A stretch of 64,000 nucleotides of DNA from Phycisphaeraceae bacterium (GTDB lineage: Bacteria; Planctomycetota; Phycisphaerae; Phycisphaerales; SM1A02): NCBI GenBank assembly GCA_019636755.1, contig JAHBWZ010000003.1:434001-498000 (forward strand), given 5' to 3'. Shown here piece after piece: positions 1-8,120 of this stretch. Position numbers and translations under genes: made by a program. Within the stretch, counting starts at the first letter, position 1, and each line of letters opens with the position of its first letter. The notes under the pieces were generated by a model. That model saw nothing but the letters and a program-made list of their open reading frames with translations, was not told the origin of the DNA and did no database searches.

Positions 1-150
1 GATGGCGACGGCGCCGTCGGCTTCTCGGATCTCCTTCTCCTGCTGGCCGCGTGGGGACCGTGCGGCACACCCTGCCCCGCGGATCTCGATGGTGACGGCA
101 CCGTCGGCTTCTCCGACCTGCTCCTGCTCCTGTCCGCGTGGAGCCAGTGA
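1..150 (+). CDS. C-terminal end of an exported protein with two dockerin-like modules (5' truncated)
   Basis: This is the last 49 residues of a gene that begins before the window, read in frame 1 and ending in TGA at 148-150. It shows two dockerin-type-I-like calcium loops in tandem (DGDGAVGFSDLL and DGDGTVGFSDLL), each followed by a leucine run and a Ala/Ser-Ala-Trp ending. The same tail closes three other exported proteins in this window. In Planctomycetota such tails sit at the extreme C-terminus of secreted or surface proteins and are not tied to cellulosomes. The rest of the protein is unseen, so its function cannot be stated. Confidence 0.85.
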   Translation, partial: DGDGAVGFSDLLLLLAAWGPCGTPCPADLDGDGTVGFSDLLLLLSAWSQ

Positions 151-214
151 TTCCACGCACCGCCGCCTGACCGGGAGCGCCCTGCACGCCGGCGTGTCGC
201 GCACGCCGATGCGG

Positions 215-220
215 TACGCT
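215..220 (+). promoter_or_regulatory. -10-like hexamer TACGCT directly upstream of the permease start
   Basis: TACGCT ends 7 bases before the ATG at 228, so transcription would begin at or next to the start codon. The same arrangement precedes several other genes here. No convincing -35 element is seen at the expected distance. Confidence 0.45.
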
Positions 221-227
221 GTCGACG

Positions 228-2021
228 ATGCAGGATCGGCCAGGTCGATCGATCAGGTCCGGCCAGCCGGCGCGCGGCGCGCGGCGCGGCGCTCTTCGCC
301 CGCGTCAGTTCCCCGCGTTCGCGCTGCTCGGTCTGATCCTGGCCTTCTTCGCGGTATTCCTGCTCTACCCGATCTGGCTGACGCTTCGCGGCGGCTTCGA
401 AGCACGCGACGGTGGCTTCACGCTCTTCCACCTCCTGGAGGTCTTCCGGGATCCCCTGTCCCGGCGCGGCCTCGTCAACGCTGTCGGTGTCGCCGTCTGT
501 ACGACCGCGCTGTCGATCGTCCTGGCGCTGCCGCTCGCGGTACTGCAGGCCCGCTTCGAGTTCCCGTTCCGGCGGACCGTCGGCGCGCTCGTCCTGGTGC
601 CGCTGATCCTCCCGCCGTTCGTCGGCGCCATCGGGCTGCACCAGCTTCTCGGCCGTACCGGCGCCCTGAACAGCCTCCTGATGTCGCTCGGGCTCGTCGA
701 CGAGGGCATCGACTTCCTCGGCACCGGCGGCTTCTTCGCGATCGTCATCGTCGAGGCGCTGCACCTCTACCCGATCCTCTACCTCAACCTGGTCGCCGCG
801 CTCGCGAACCTCGATCCTGCGCTGGATGAAGCGGGCGAGAGCATGGGCGCCTCGGCGTGGCGCCGCTTCCGAGACATCACGCTGCCGCTCATCCGACCCG
901 GCCTCTTTGCGGGCTCCACCATCGTCTTCATCTGGTCGTTCACGGAACTCGGCACGCCGCTCATCTTCGACTTCCAGGAGATCACGCCGGTCCAGATCTT
1001 CAATGGCCTGAAGGAGATGGCGACCAGCCGTCAGCCCTATGCGCTGACCGCCGTGATGCTCGCGTCCTCGGTGCTCTTCTATGTCCTCGGACGCCTGGCG
1101 CTCGGCGGTCGCGCGTACGCCATGTACGCCAAGGCGTCCATTCATGCGCAACCGATTCCACTGGGCCGGATCCGCGGCATGCTGGCGGCCGCGGCATGCC
1201 TGACCGTGATCGGACTCGCGGTGCTGCCGCACCTGGGCGTGATCCTGGTGAGCCTGACGCCGAGCAGCGCGTGGCACGGCACGATCCTGCCGCCCGCGCT
1301 GACGCTCGGGAATTTCGACCAGGCCCTCGGCCATCCGCTCGCGGTCGGCTCGATCCGCAACAGCCTCATCTACGCCTCGCTCGCCATGGGCATCGACCTC
1401 GTTCTCGGCGTCCTGATCGGCTACCTCGTCGTCCGGACGCGCCTGCCGGGGCGTTCCCTCATCGACGCGCTGTCCATGCTGCCGCTCGCGGTCCCCGGGC
1501 TGGTGATGGCGTTCGGATACGTGGCGATGTCCCTGCGATGGCCGCTGGGTCCGGGCGGGCCGCTGGAGGGCACGATGGATGTGCTGGGGGCGGATCCGAA
1601 TCCACTGCCGCTGCTCGTCATCGCATACGCGGTCCGTCGACTGCCCTATGTCGTTCGATCGACGATCGCCGGCCTCGAGCAGACATCGGGCGAACTCGAG
1701 GAAGCGGCGCTGAACATGGGCGCCGGCCGCACCCGCGCCGTCGTCACGATCATCCTGCCCCTCATCGCCGCGAACCTCATCGCGGGCGGACTGCTCGCGT
1801 TCAGTTTCGCGATGCTCGAGGTTTCGGACTCACTCATCCTCGCGCAGCGGGAACGGGACTTTCCGATCACCAAGGCGATCTACGTGCTCTTCGACCGCCT
1901 GGGCGACGGCCCCGCCATCGCGAGCGCGATGGGCGTCTGGGGCATGCTGCTGCTCGCGGTCACGCTGATCGGTGCCTCGGCGATGATGGGGAAGAAGATG
2001 GGCGCGATCTTCCGCGTGTGA
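228..2021 (+). CDS. ABC transporter permease with two fused permease domains (iron(III)/ThiP-like type)
   Basis: The 597-residue protein is an inner-membrane permease of the binding-protein-dependent family in which two six-helix-type units are fused, as in FbpB/AfuB-type iron and ThiP-type thiamine importers. The N-terminal half carries its EAA loop around residues 195-215 (EAGESMGASAWRRFRDITLP) and the C-terminal half around residues 492-512 (EEAALNMGAGRTRAVVTIILP). These are the ATPase-docking loops and both are intact. About a dozen hydrophobic segments are visible. The ATG is chosen because a -10-like hexamer lies just upstream. No ATPase or substrate-binding protein gene is adjacent inside the window, so the substrate is unknown; iron is only the commonest match for this architecture. 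Confidence 0.88.
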   Translation: MQDRPGRSIRSGQPARGARRGALRPRQFPAFALLGLILAFFAVFLLYPIWLTLRGGFEARDGGFTLFHLLEVFRDPLSRRGLVNAVGVAVCTTALSIVLALPLAVLQARFEFPFRRTVGALVLVPLILPPFVGAIGLHQLLGRTGALNSLLMSLGLVDEGIDFLGTGGFFAIVIVEALHLYPILYLNLVAALANLDPALDEAGESMGASAWRRFRDITLPLIRPGLFAGSTIVFIWSFTELGTPLIFDFQEITPVQIFNGLKEMATSRQPYALTAVMLASSVLFYVLGRLALGGRAYAMYAKASIHAQPIPLGRIRGMLAAAACLTVIGLAVLPHLGVILVSLTPSSAWHGTILPPALTLGNFDQALGHPLAVGSIRNSLIYASLAMGIDLVLGVLIGYLVVRTRLPGRSLIDALSMLPLAVPGLVMAFGYVAMSLRWPLGPGGPLEGTMDVLGADPNPLPLLVIAYAVRRLPYVVRSTIAGLEQTSGELEEAALNMGAGRTRAVVTIILPLIAANLIAGGLLAFSFAMLEVSDSLILAQRERDFPITKAIYVLFDRLGDGPAIASAMGVWGMLLLAVTLIGASAMMGKKMGAIFRV

Positions 2022-2185
2022 GAGCACCGCGCGCCGATGCACAGCCGGATCGTGCCGCCACGTCCTCCCGGTTCGACCCGTGTCGCGCATCCCGGCCGCC
2101 CGAAGCGCCGGGTTCCGGGGGGACCGGCAACCCGGAACGCCCCCGAACACGGCATCGATCCTCCAGGCGGGGTCCCTGTGCCGCA

Positions 2186-2213
2186 TTGACCACGCCGCCG
2201 CGCGGTGTACGCT
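2186..2213 (+). promoter_or_regulatory. Sigma-70-type promoter TTGACC-16 bp-TACGCT
   Basis: A -35-like TTGACC (2186-2191) and a -10-like TACGCT (2208-2213) are separated by 16 bases, about 50 bases before the ATG at 2262. It is the best two-box promoter match noticed and supports TACGCT as a genuine -10 form in this genome. Confidence 0.55.
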
Positions 2214-2261
2214 GGGCCCCGGATCTTCTCCCGGATCCGGCCAGACGCGAGGAACACCGCC

Positions 2262-2912
2262 ATGCCCAGCACCGCCGCCCTTCCCCTTGCCTCGATCCTC
2301 CTCAGCGCACTCGGTGGCGATCCGGCCATCGCGTATGGTCCCGGCGTTGCGGGCGCGATCCCGGACAACGACATCGTGGGCTTCGTCTCACCGATCGTCG
2401 TCGCGCGTTCGTTCCCGATCACCACCGTCGCGGTCCGGATCAATGGACTGACCCACGGCTACTGCAGTGATCTCACGATCGAACTGCGCCGCCCGGGCCT
2501 CGGCGCCCCGTTCCTGCTGTGCATCAACATCGGCAACGGCAATTCCGCAGACTTCGGCGGCGACTACACGTTCTCCGACACCGGCGCCGATCTCTGGCAG
2601 ACCGCGCAGGGCCAGGGCGGACTCTGGGTAATCCCGCCCGGCGACTACCGGGCCAGCGGCGCGGGCGGCACCGTGCACTCGCTGAGTGACCGCTACTCGG
2701 GCGAGGATGCGCAGGGCACCTGGCTGCTCCGCATCGTCGACGATGACTGGCTGGTCGCCGGCACCTTCGAGTCCTGGGAACTGCACCTGGGCGGCGGACC
2801 GCCCTGTCCGCCCGGTGGGCCTGCCGGTGACCTCAACGGCGATGGCACCGTCGACTTCGCCGACCTGCTCATCCTCGTCGGCCAGTGGGGCGCCACCGAC
2901 TGCGTGCGCTGA
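2262..2912 (+). CDS. Exported P-domain (proprotein convertase-like) protein with C-terminal dockerin-like module
   Basis: The 216-residue protein starts with a short hydrophobic signal-like stretch (ALPLASILLSAL). Its central part resembles the P/Homo B beta-sandwich found after subtilisin-like protease domains: SDLTIELRRPG near the middle and GTWLLRIVDDD followed by ESWELHL near residues 160-190. No protease domain is present. It ends in a single dockerin-like loop (DLNGDGTVDFADLL). The start at 2262 is preferred over an upstream in-frame ATG because it is followed at once by the signal-like sequence and lies behind the two-box promoter. The likely role is an extracellular structural or binding protein; the partner is unknown. 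Confidence 0.8.
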   Translation: MPSTAALPLASILLSALGGDPAIAYGPGVAGAIPDNDIVGFVSPIVVARSFPITTVAVRINGLTHGYCSDLTIELRRPGLGAPFLLCINIGNGNSADFGGDYTFSDTGADLWQTAQGQGGLWVIPPGDYRASGAGGTVHSLSDRYSGEDAQGTWLLRIVDDDWLVAGTFESWELHLGGGPPCPPGGPAGDLNGDGTVDFADLLILVGQWGATDCVR

Positions 2913-3227
2913 GACTCCGGTGCAAGATGCCTCCGCCGCGGGGCCGCGCCCGGTCCCGCCCGCACCTGTGTCCGCGGCCCACGGCGGCCGGGGGATCGAC
3001 ACCGGCCCGCCCCCCCCGGGCGGACTGTCGGCCGGACGGACCCTGGCAGTGCCACCGATCGAGGATGCGCAGCGCCGTCCGGGGACAACCGCATCCGGCC
3101 TTCGAGGACCACCGCGGGGACACCGCACCCCGGGCAGGGTGCGGACGATCTCCCGCACACGCAGCGACGGGAGGCACCGGCGTGCGGATCCGCCTCGACG
3201 TCAGTCCCGGAGGATGTCTCCATGGGG

Positions 3228-3281
3228 GTGCCATGCACGCCGCCTCGGAAGGCCGCGTGCATGGCACGCCGCCGCCGCGCC
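3228..3281 (+). repeat. Palindromic repeat unit, copy 1
   Basis: The arms GTGCCATGCACGC (3228-3240) and GCGTGCATGGCAC (3255-3267) are perfect inverted complements of 13 bases. The stem can continue after one C/C mismatch through GCCT/AGGC around a CGGA loop. The similarity to copy 2 extends 14 bases past the right arm, giving a direct repeat of about 54 bases with a single difference. Confidence 0.85.
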
Positions 3282-3331
3282 GTGCGGCCATGGGGTGCCA
3301 GGCACGCCGCGGTGGCCCCCCTGGTGCAGGC

Positions 3332-3385
3332 GTGCCATGCACGCCGCCTCGGAGGGCCGCGTGCATGGCACGCCGCCGCCGCGCC
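3332..3385 (+). repeat. Palindromic repeat unit, copy 2
   Basis: The same 13-base arms occur at 3332-3344 and 3359-3371, 104 bases downstream of copy 1. The only change from copy 1 is A to G in the inner stem, which turns a U-A pair into a U-G wobble if the element is read as RNA, so the hairpin is kept. Resemblance to REP-type or small non-autonomous elements is structural only. Confidence 0.85.
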
Positions 3386-3647
3386 GCGAACCTCGCCTCG
3401 CGACGGCATGCGAGCCTCGCCGCCGGTGCGCGGCCGGTGTTCATGGCCAATCCGCTGCGCCGCACCGACTCCGTCGACGGCACGCATGCCGCGACGTTCG
3501 GCGCAGGGGACAGCGGCCGGTGCCCGACCCTGCCGCGGTCGACCCGCGCAGGGTCAACCGCACGGTCCCTGTCACGTCGCAGCGCCGGCCCGCATCCGGC
3601 ACCGGGACGGCGGAACGGCCGCGGCGGATCGATCGCACCCCGCCGCT

Positions 3648-3653
3648 TATACT
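3648..3653 (+). promoter_or_regulatory. -10-like hexamer TATACT upstream of nuoD
   Basis: TATACT lies 25 bases before the nuoD ATG, a spacing that leaves a short leader. It is the most AT-rich point of the surrounding 700 bases. Confidence 0.45.
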
Positions 3654-3678
3654 GCCGGCCCTCCTCGGACGGCCCCAC

Positions 3679-4968
3679 ATGCCCTTTACGCTTACGCCCG
3701 ATCAAGGCTTCGACGTCGATGTCGAGTCGACCGCATACCTCAAGGACCGGCCGAAGGTTCCCGACCGCTGGGTGCTGAACTTCGGACCGCAGCACCCCGC
3801 CACCCACACGACGCTCCGCATCATCCTGGAACTGGACGGCGAGCGCGTCGCCCGGGCCACTCCGCACATCGGGTACCTTCATTCCGGCTTCGAGAAGCTG
3901 GCCGAGCATCACGACTGGAACCAGTACGTCTGCACGGTCAGCCGGATGGACTATGTCTCGCCGATCGTGAACGACATTGCGTGGCACCACGCGGTGGAGC
4001 GGCTGTTCGACATCGACCTCACACCCCGCTGCAAGGTCATCCGGACGATCCTCTGCGAACTCGGCCGGATCCAGAACCACCTGCTCTGCGTCGGCGCCGC
4101 GGCGCTCGACCTGGGCGCATTCACCGGCTTCCTGTACGGGTTCAATGAGCGGGAGTTCATCTACGACATCATCGACTACGTCTCCGGCCAGCGCTTCCAT
4201 CCGGACTACACGCGCGTCGGCGGCCTGAAGAATGATCTGCCCGACCAGGAAACCTTCCGCCGGATGGTCCGGAACTTCATCGACGTCCGGATGCCGAAGG
4301 CGATCGGCGACATAGAGACCCTCCTGAATCGCAACCGGATCTTCATCGACCGCGTGCAGGGCGTCGGCGTCATCTCGCGGCAGGATGCGATCGCATGGAG
4401 CCTGGCAGGCCCGGTCGCCCGTGCGTCGGGCGTCCGCCGCGACGTCCGCAAGGATGATCCCTATCTCTGCTACGCCCCGAACTGGGATGACGACGGCGCG
4501 GAGCCGGTGAAGTTCAGCATTCCGATCGCTTCTGAAGGCGATTGCCTGGCGCGATACCTCGTCCGTCTCGAAGAGATCCGGCAGTCGATCCGCATCATCG
4601 ACCAGCTCATCGATCGCATTCCCGGCGGACCGCTCAACGCCGCCGTCAACGCGAAGAATGTCAAGCCGCCGAAGGGTGATGTCTACGGCTCCATCGAGGG
4701 CGTCATCCAGCAGTTCGAACTGATCATGACGAACCGCGGGTGGGATGCGCCGATCGGCGAGTGCTACGGCTGCATCGAGGGCCCGAACGGAGAACTCGGG
4801 TACTACCTCGTCTCCGACGGCACACGCTGCCCGTGGCGAGCCGCGACGCGCCCACCGTCATTCATTCATTTCTCCGTATTCCCGAAACTGCTCGAGGGCC
4901 ACATGCTGGCGGACCTGGTCGCCGTACTCGGTTCGCTCAACATCATCGCGGCCGAACTCGATCGCTGA
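3679..4968 (+). CDS. nuoD: NADH-quinone oxidoreductase subunit D (49 kDa)
   Basis: The 429-residue protein is the 49-kDa subunit of respiratory complex I, which sits at the cytoplasmic side of the membrane and helps form the quinone site with NuoB. Recognisable blocks are NFGPQHPATHTTLR near residue 35, HIGYLHSGFEKL near 63, the RMDYVSP block near 90, CELGRIQNHLL near 125, and the C-terminal CPWRAATRPPSFIHF and GSLNIIAAELDR. The length is normal for the family. The open frame extends far upstream but the homology starts at the ATG at 3679, just after the -10-like element. nuoE follows after 68 bases; nuoA, B, C and the membrane subunits are not nearby. Confidence 0.97.
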   Translation: MPFTLTPDQGFDVDVESTAYLKDRPKVPDRWVLNFGPQHPATHTTLRIILELDGERVARATPHIGYLHSGFEKLAEHHDWNQYVCTVSRMDYVSPIVNDIAWHHAVERLFDIDLTPRCKVIRTILCELGRIQNHLLCVGAAALDLGAFTGFLYGFNEREFIYDIIDYVSGQRFHPDYTRVGGLKNDLPDQETFRRMVRNFIDVRMPKAIGDIETLLNRNRIFIDRVQGVGVISRQDAIAWSLAGPVARASGVRRDVRKDDPYLCYAPNWDDDGAEPVKFSIPIASEGDCLARYLVRLEEIRQSIRIIDQLIDRIPGGPLNAAVNAKNVKPPKGDVYGSIEGVIQQFELIMTNRGWDAPIGECYGCIEGPNGELGYYLVSDGTRCPWRAATRPPSFIHFSVFPKLLEGHMLADLVAVLGSLNIIAAELDR

Positions 4969-5036
4969 GTTCACGGCCCGCGACATCGCATGCACGCCTC
5001 TCCTCCCCTGTCCCGTTCACGCCGGAGCCCGCGAAG

Positions 5037-5567
5037 ATGGCCTGGATCGTCAAGCCCTCGGCGACCATGAAGACACCGGGTCGCGCCGAACCGTACCTGA
5101 CCGCGGATCACCGCGCGCAGTACGAACGCGACATCCTGCCGCGATACGCGGACCGGCAGGGCGCGCTTCTGCCCATCCTCCACGACATCCAGCACCGGCA
5201 CCACTGCATCCCGTGGCAGGCCATGCGCGAGGTCGCCGAGTTCCTGGGAATCGCCCCCAGCGAGGTGCTCGATGTCGTCTCGTTCTACGAGGAGTTCACG
5301 ACCGAGGATCACCGCCGCGGGAAGTACACCATCGGCATCTGCCAGTCGATCGCCTGCGAGGTCTGCGGCCACCCGGCACTCCTGGATCACCTGCGCGCCC
5401 GACTGGGCATCGAACCGCACGAGACCACCGACGACGGACGGTTCACCCTGCTCGCCATGGAGTGTCTGGGCGCCTGCGAAGGTGCGCCGTGCGCGCTGAT
5501 CAACGAGGATCGGCACGACAACCTGACCATCGAACGTCTTGACGCACTCCTGGACCGGCTTCCATGA
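5037..5567 (+). CDS. nuoE: NADH-quinone oxidoreductase subunit E (24 kDa, 2Fe-2S)
   Basis: The 176-residue thioredoxin-fold subunit of the complex I NADH dehydrogenase module carries the N1a 2Fe-2S cluster. The four ligands are visible as C-x4-C at residues 102/107 (CQSIAC) and C-x3-C at 143/147 (CLGAC). The block LDVVSFYEEF near residue 78 is a family hallmark. The ATG at 5037 gives a family-typical N-terminus although the frame is open upstream. The stop overlaps the start of the next small gene by ATGA, suggesting translational coupling. Confidence 0.96.
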   Translation: MAWIVKPSATMKTPGRAEPYLTADHRAQYERDILPRYADRQGALLPILHDIQHRHHCIPWQAMREVAEFLGIAPSEVLDVVSFYEEFTTEDHRRGKYTIGICQSIACEVCGHPALLDHLRARLGIEPHETTDDGRFTLLAMECLGACEGAPCALINEDRHDNLTIERLDALLDRLP

Positions 5568-5767
5568 CCCGGACGCCGGACCCGAAGCCGCTCGCCCGCT
5601 GCCTCGGCGAGTTCGTCGGGCACATCGTCCGCGCCGTCCGGACATCCCCGACGCGCGGCGAACGACACGAAGTCGCCCGGCGGGTGGAGGAGTCCCGGCG
5701 CGGCCGGATCGTCCTCCGGCGCACGACGATCGACGAGATCGAACACCGACCCGACCATCCGTCGTAA
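5564..5767 (+). CDS. Small conserved-context protein between nuoE and nuoF
   Basis: This 67-residue, Arg-rich, highly charged protein starts inside the nuoE stop codon (ATGA overlap) and ends 28 bases before nuoF, so it is almost certainly co-translated with the complex I genes. It has no membrane segment or Cys pair; the middle (EVARRVEESRRGRIVLRRTTIDEI) reads as an amphipathic helix followed by a short beta-like stretch. No function can be assigned. Its placement suggests a role in assembly or regulation of the NADH-oxidising module, which is inference only. Confidence 0.7.
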   Translation: MTRTPDPKPLARCLGEFVGHIVRAVRTSPTRGERHEVARRVEESRRGRIVLRRTTIDEIEHRPDHPS

Positions 5768-5795
5768 CCAGCACTCCAGGTCTCTTCACGTTCCC

Positions 5796-7184
5796 ATGCC
5801 TGTCACCGAACCAGTCCTGACCCGCCGCATTCCGACCGCGCCCTGGGGCGATCCGCGCGACCGCCGCATCATCGGCTACGACGAGTACGTCCGGACCGGC
5901 GGATATGAGACGCTGCGCCGCGCGCTTACCATGGACCCCTCCTCGCTCGTGCAGACGGTCAAGGAGAGCGAACTCCGCGGCCGCGGCGGCGCCGGGTTCC
6001 CGTGCGGGCTCAAGTGGACATTCCTGCCTCCTCCCGACGGCAATCGCAGGTACCTGGCCATCAACTGCGACGAAGCCGAGCCCGGCACCTTCAAGGACCG
6101 CCTGCTCTGCGACTACGACCCGCATCTCGTCCTCGAAGGCATTGCCATCACCTGCTGGGCGTGCAGGCTTGACACGGCCTACTTCTTCATCCGCGGTGAA
6201 TACCACCACCAGGCGAAGATCGTGGAGCGCGCCATACGGGAGGCGTACGAGAAGGGCGTCTTCGGCGGCCGCGGACTCATGCAGGCGTGCGACTTCAAGG
6301 TGGACTGCCACATGCACCGTGGCGCCGGCGCCTACATCTGCGGCGAGGAGACGGGACTTCTGGAGGCCGTGGAGGGCCGGCGCGGCTGGCCGCGGCTCAA
6401 GCCACCGTTCCCCGCCGTCAAGGGACTCTTCGGCCGGCCGACGATCGTCAACAACGTGGAGACACTGGCCGCGGTCGTGCCGATCGTCGATCGCGGCGCC
6501 GCGTGGTGGAAGTCAATGGGCACCGCGTCATCGATCGGTGCACCGGGCTCCTACGGCCCCAAGCTCATGGGTGTCTCCGGCCACGTCAATCGACCGGGGG
6601 TCTACGAGTGCGATCTCGGCATCCCGCTGCGGAAACTGGTGGACGAGTTTGCCGGCGGCATGCGCGCCGGACGACGGTTCAAGGGCGCCATCGCCGGCGG
6701 CGTCTCGATGGGCATTCTCGGGCCCGACCAGTTCGATGCGGAGATGGACTTCGACATCGGGCGCCGATACGACGTCATGGGCCTCGGCACGGCGTGCCCG
6801 ACCATCTTCGACGATCAGACCGATATGGTCGCGGTCGCGCGCAACATCTCCCGCTTCTTCAGCAACGAGTCCTGCGGCCAGTGCACCCCCTGCCGCGAAG
6901 GTGCCCAGTGGATGTACAGGCTTCTGTGCCGCATCGAGGAAGGTGATGCAACCACGAAGGACCTCGACCTCCTCAACGAGCTCGCGGGATCCATGGGCAT
7001 CATTCCCGGCACGACGATCTGCGGCCTTGCCGACGGTCACAACTGGGCGGTCCGCACGATTCTCAACAAGTACTGGGCCGAGTTCGCCGGGCGCGTAAAG
7101 CCCTCGTATCACGGCCTGACGGTGAGCGCGGGACGTGCGGACGGAGTGTCCTCGGCGCGCATCGTCGGCGCAACCGGCGCCTGA
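5796..7184 (+). CDS. nuoF: NADH-quinone oxidoreductase subunit F (51 kDa, NADH/FMN/4Fe-4S)
   Basis: The 462-residue protein is the NADH-binding flavoprotein of complex I. The glycine-rich nucleotide loop is at residues 62-69 (GRGGAGFP), the FMN region at NCDEAEPGTFKDR (90-102), and the N3 4Fe-4S cluster ligands at C360, C363 and C366 (SCGQCTPCREG) with the fourth at C409 (TTICG). GAGAYICGEET around 176-186 is also diagnostic. A small oddity is Cys70 where many homologues have Thr after GFP. It would pair with NuoE to accept electrons from NADH. No nuoG follows; the next gene is on the other strand. Confidence 0.97.
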   Translation: MPVTEPVLTRRIPTAPWGDPRDRRIIGYDEYVRTGGYETLRRALTMDPSSLVQTVKESELRGRGGAGFPCGLKWTFLPPPDGNRRYLAINCDEAEPGTFKDRLLCDYDPHLVLEGIAITCWACRLDTAYFFIRGEYHHQAKIVERAIREAYEKGVFGGRGLMQACDFKVDCHMHRGAGAYICGEETGLLEAVEGRRGWPRLKPPFPAVKGLFGRPTIVNNVETLAAVVPIVDRGAAWWKSMGTASSIGAPGSYGPKLMGVSGHVNRPGVYECDLGIPLRKLVDEFAGGMRAGRRFKGAIAGGVSMGILGPDQFDAEMDFDIGRRYDVMGLGTACPTIFDDQTDMVAVARNISRFFSNESCGQCTPCREGAQWMYRLLCRIEEGDATTKDLDLLNELAGSMGIIPGTTICGLADGHNWAVRTILNKYWAEFAGRVKPSYHGLTVSAGRADGVSSARIVGATGA

Positions 7185-7405
7185 GGCGCCGCTGCGGTCG
7201 CCGTCGGGTTCCCGATGCATGTGCGTCGCGCGCTGCAGGCCCGGGAGGCCGCCAACCTCCTCAGGCGCGACCGATGGTGTGCTGCCATGGCCTGTCGGCG
7301 CGCAGGGAGCGGACGTGTGCCCGGGCGTGTCCGGCAGGGTCATGGTCCACCGCCTGCGCGACCTGTCCGTCCGGCGTCGCACCTCCGCGCCACGCCCGGC
7401 CCGAC

Positions 7406-8020
7406 TCACCGTCCCATCATGATCACCACGCCCAGGATGTGCCCCGCCAGGATCAGCAGGCTCAGCACGATCGCCACCCACGCATGCGCCGCGCCGCGCC
7501 GCTGGGGCATGCGGCGGCGGGCGACGAGGCCGGCGATCGCGAGGGCGATGGCAATCGGCGCCAGGATCACGCCGACGATCGGAATCAGCGCGAACACCGA
7601 GACGTAGTACGCGGCCAGCGCCAGGGGATTCCGGTACGGGATGAGCGTGGCGATCGGGCTGTCCGGCTCGGCTCCGGTCGCGGGGTCGTACTCGGTCGGC
7701 GGCGTGGACGGGACGGGTGCGCCGGGCATCCGCGCTGCGGCGGACGACGACGGGTCCCTGACCGCGAGCGCGGGGTCGATGATCTGCGCCAGCGTGTGGA
7801 TGCTCGTGACCGGGATCGGCTGGCGGGGCGGGGCGCCGGCGTCGCTGCCATCGTCGCGGACCGGGATCAGGAATGCCGTGGGCGGGACGCGTCCCTCGCG
7901 TGCCCACGCTTCCAGCGTGTCCATCGTCGCGGGTCCGAACTGTTCGCCGGTCGCGAAGCGGACGTGATAGACCGCGTGGCAAGGATCAGGCGGTCCGGGA
8001 TCGGGGGCTGCTTCTGTCAT
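7406..8020 (-). CDS. Membrane protein with N-terminal GYF-like domain and C-terminal DUF4190-like helices
   Basis: The 204-residue protein begins with a GYF_2-like segment (YHVRFATGEQFGPATMDTLEAWAREGRV, residues about 17-45), a small module in bacterial membrane proteins thought to bind peptides. A Pro-rich linker follows, then about 80 residues with two strong hydrophobic segments split by RRRMPQRR, as in DUF4190. The ATG at 8020 is chosen because residues before it are Arg/Pro-rich without homology-like character. It runs convergently towards nuoF with 221 bases between them and is separate from the ABC operon upstream. Function unknown. Confidence 0.75.
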   Translation of the reverse strand: MTEAAPDPGPPDPCHAVYHVRFATGEQFGPATMDTLEAWAREGRVPPTAFLIPVRDDGSDAGAPPRQPIPVTSIHTLAQIIDPALAVRDPSSSAAARMPGAPVPSTPPTEYDPATGAEPDSPIATLIPYRNPLALAAYYVSVFALIPIVGVILAPIAIALAIAGLVARRRMPQRRGAAHAWVAIVLSLLILAGHILGVVIMMGR

Positions 8021-8120
8021 CGTCCCACCACACCTTCTGCCGTCGGCCGATGCCCCGCGGCGCGGCGGCATCGGGTCGGCCATGCGCGCTCGCGTGCAGG
8101 TGCACAGGCCGCGGGCATTC

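Larger units (their letters stand above)
2913..3678 (+). other. Non-coding interval with palindromic repeats before nuoD
   Basis: No reading frame in this 766-base stretch looks like a real protein; the open frames here are low-complexity Arg/Pro/Ala shadows. It contains two copies of a palindromic repeat (3228-3281 and 3332-3385), a degenerate half copy around 3294-3315, and a -10-like TATACT at 3648-3653 before nuoD. Confidence 0.7.

Noticed and set aside
3228-3385. CRISPR array
   Set aside because: Only two repeat copies, each a long perfect palindrome, no regular spacer set and no cas genes nearby.
2686-3678. In-frame upstream extension of nuoD by 331 codons
   Set aside because: The extension reads through the P-domain gene in another frame and through the palindromic repeats; nuoD homology begins at 3679.
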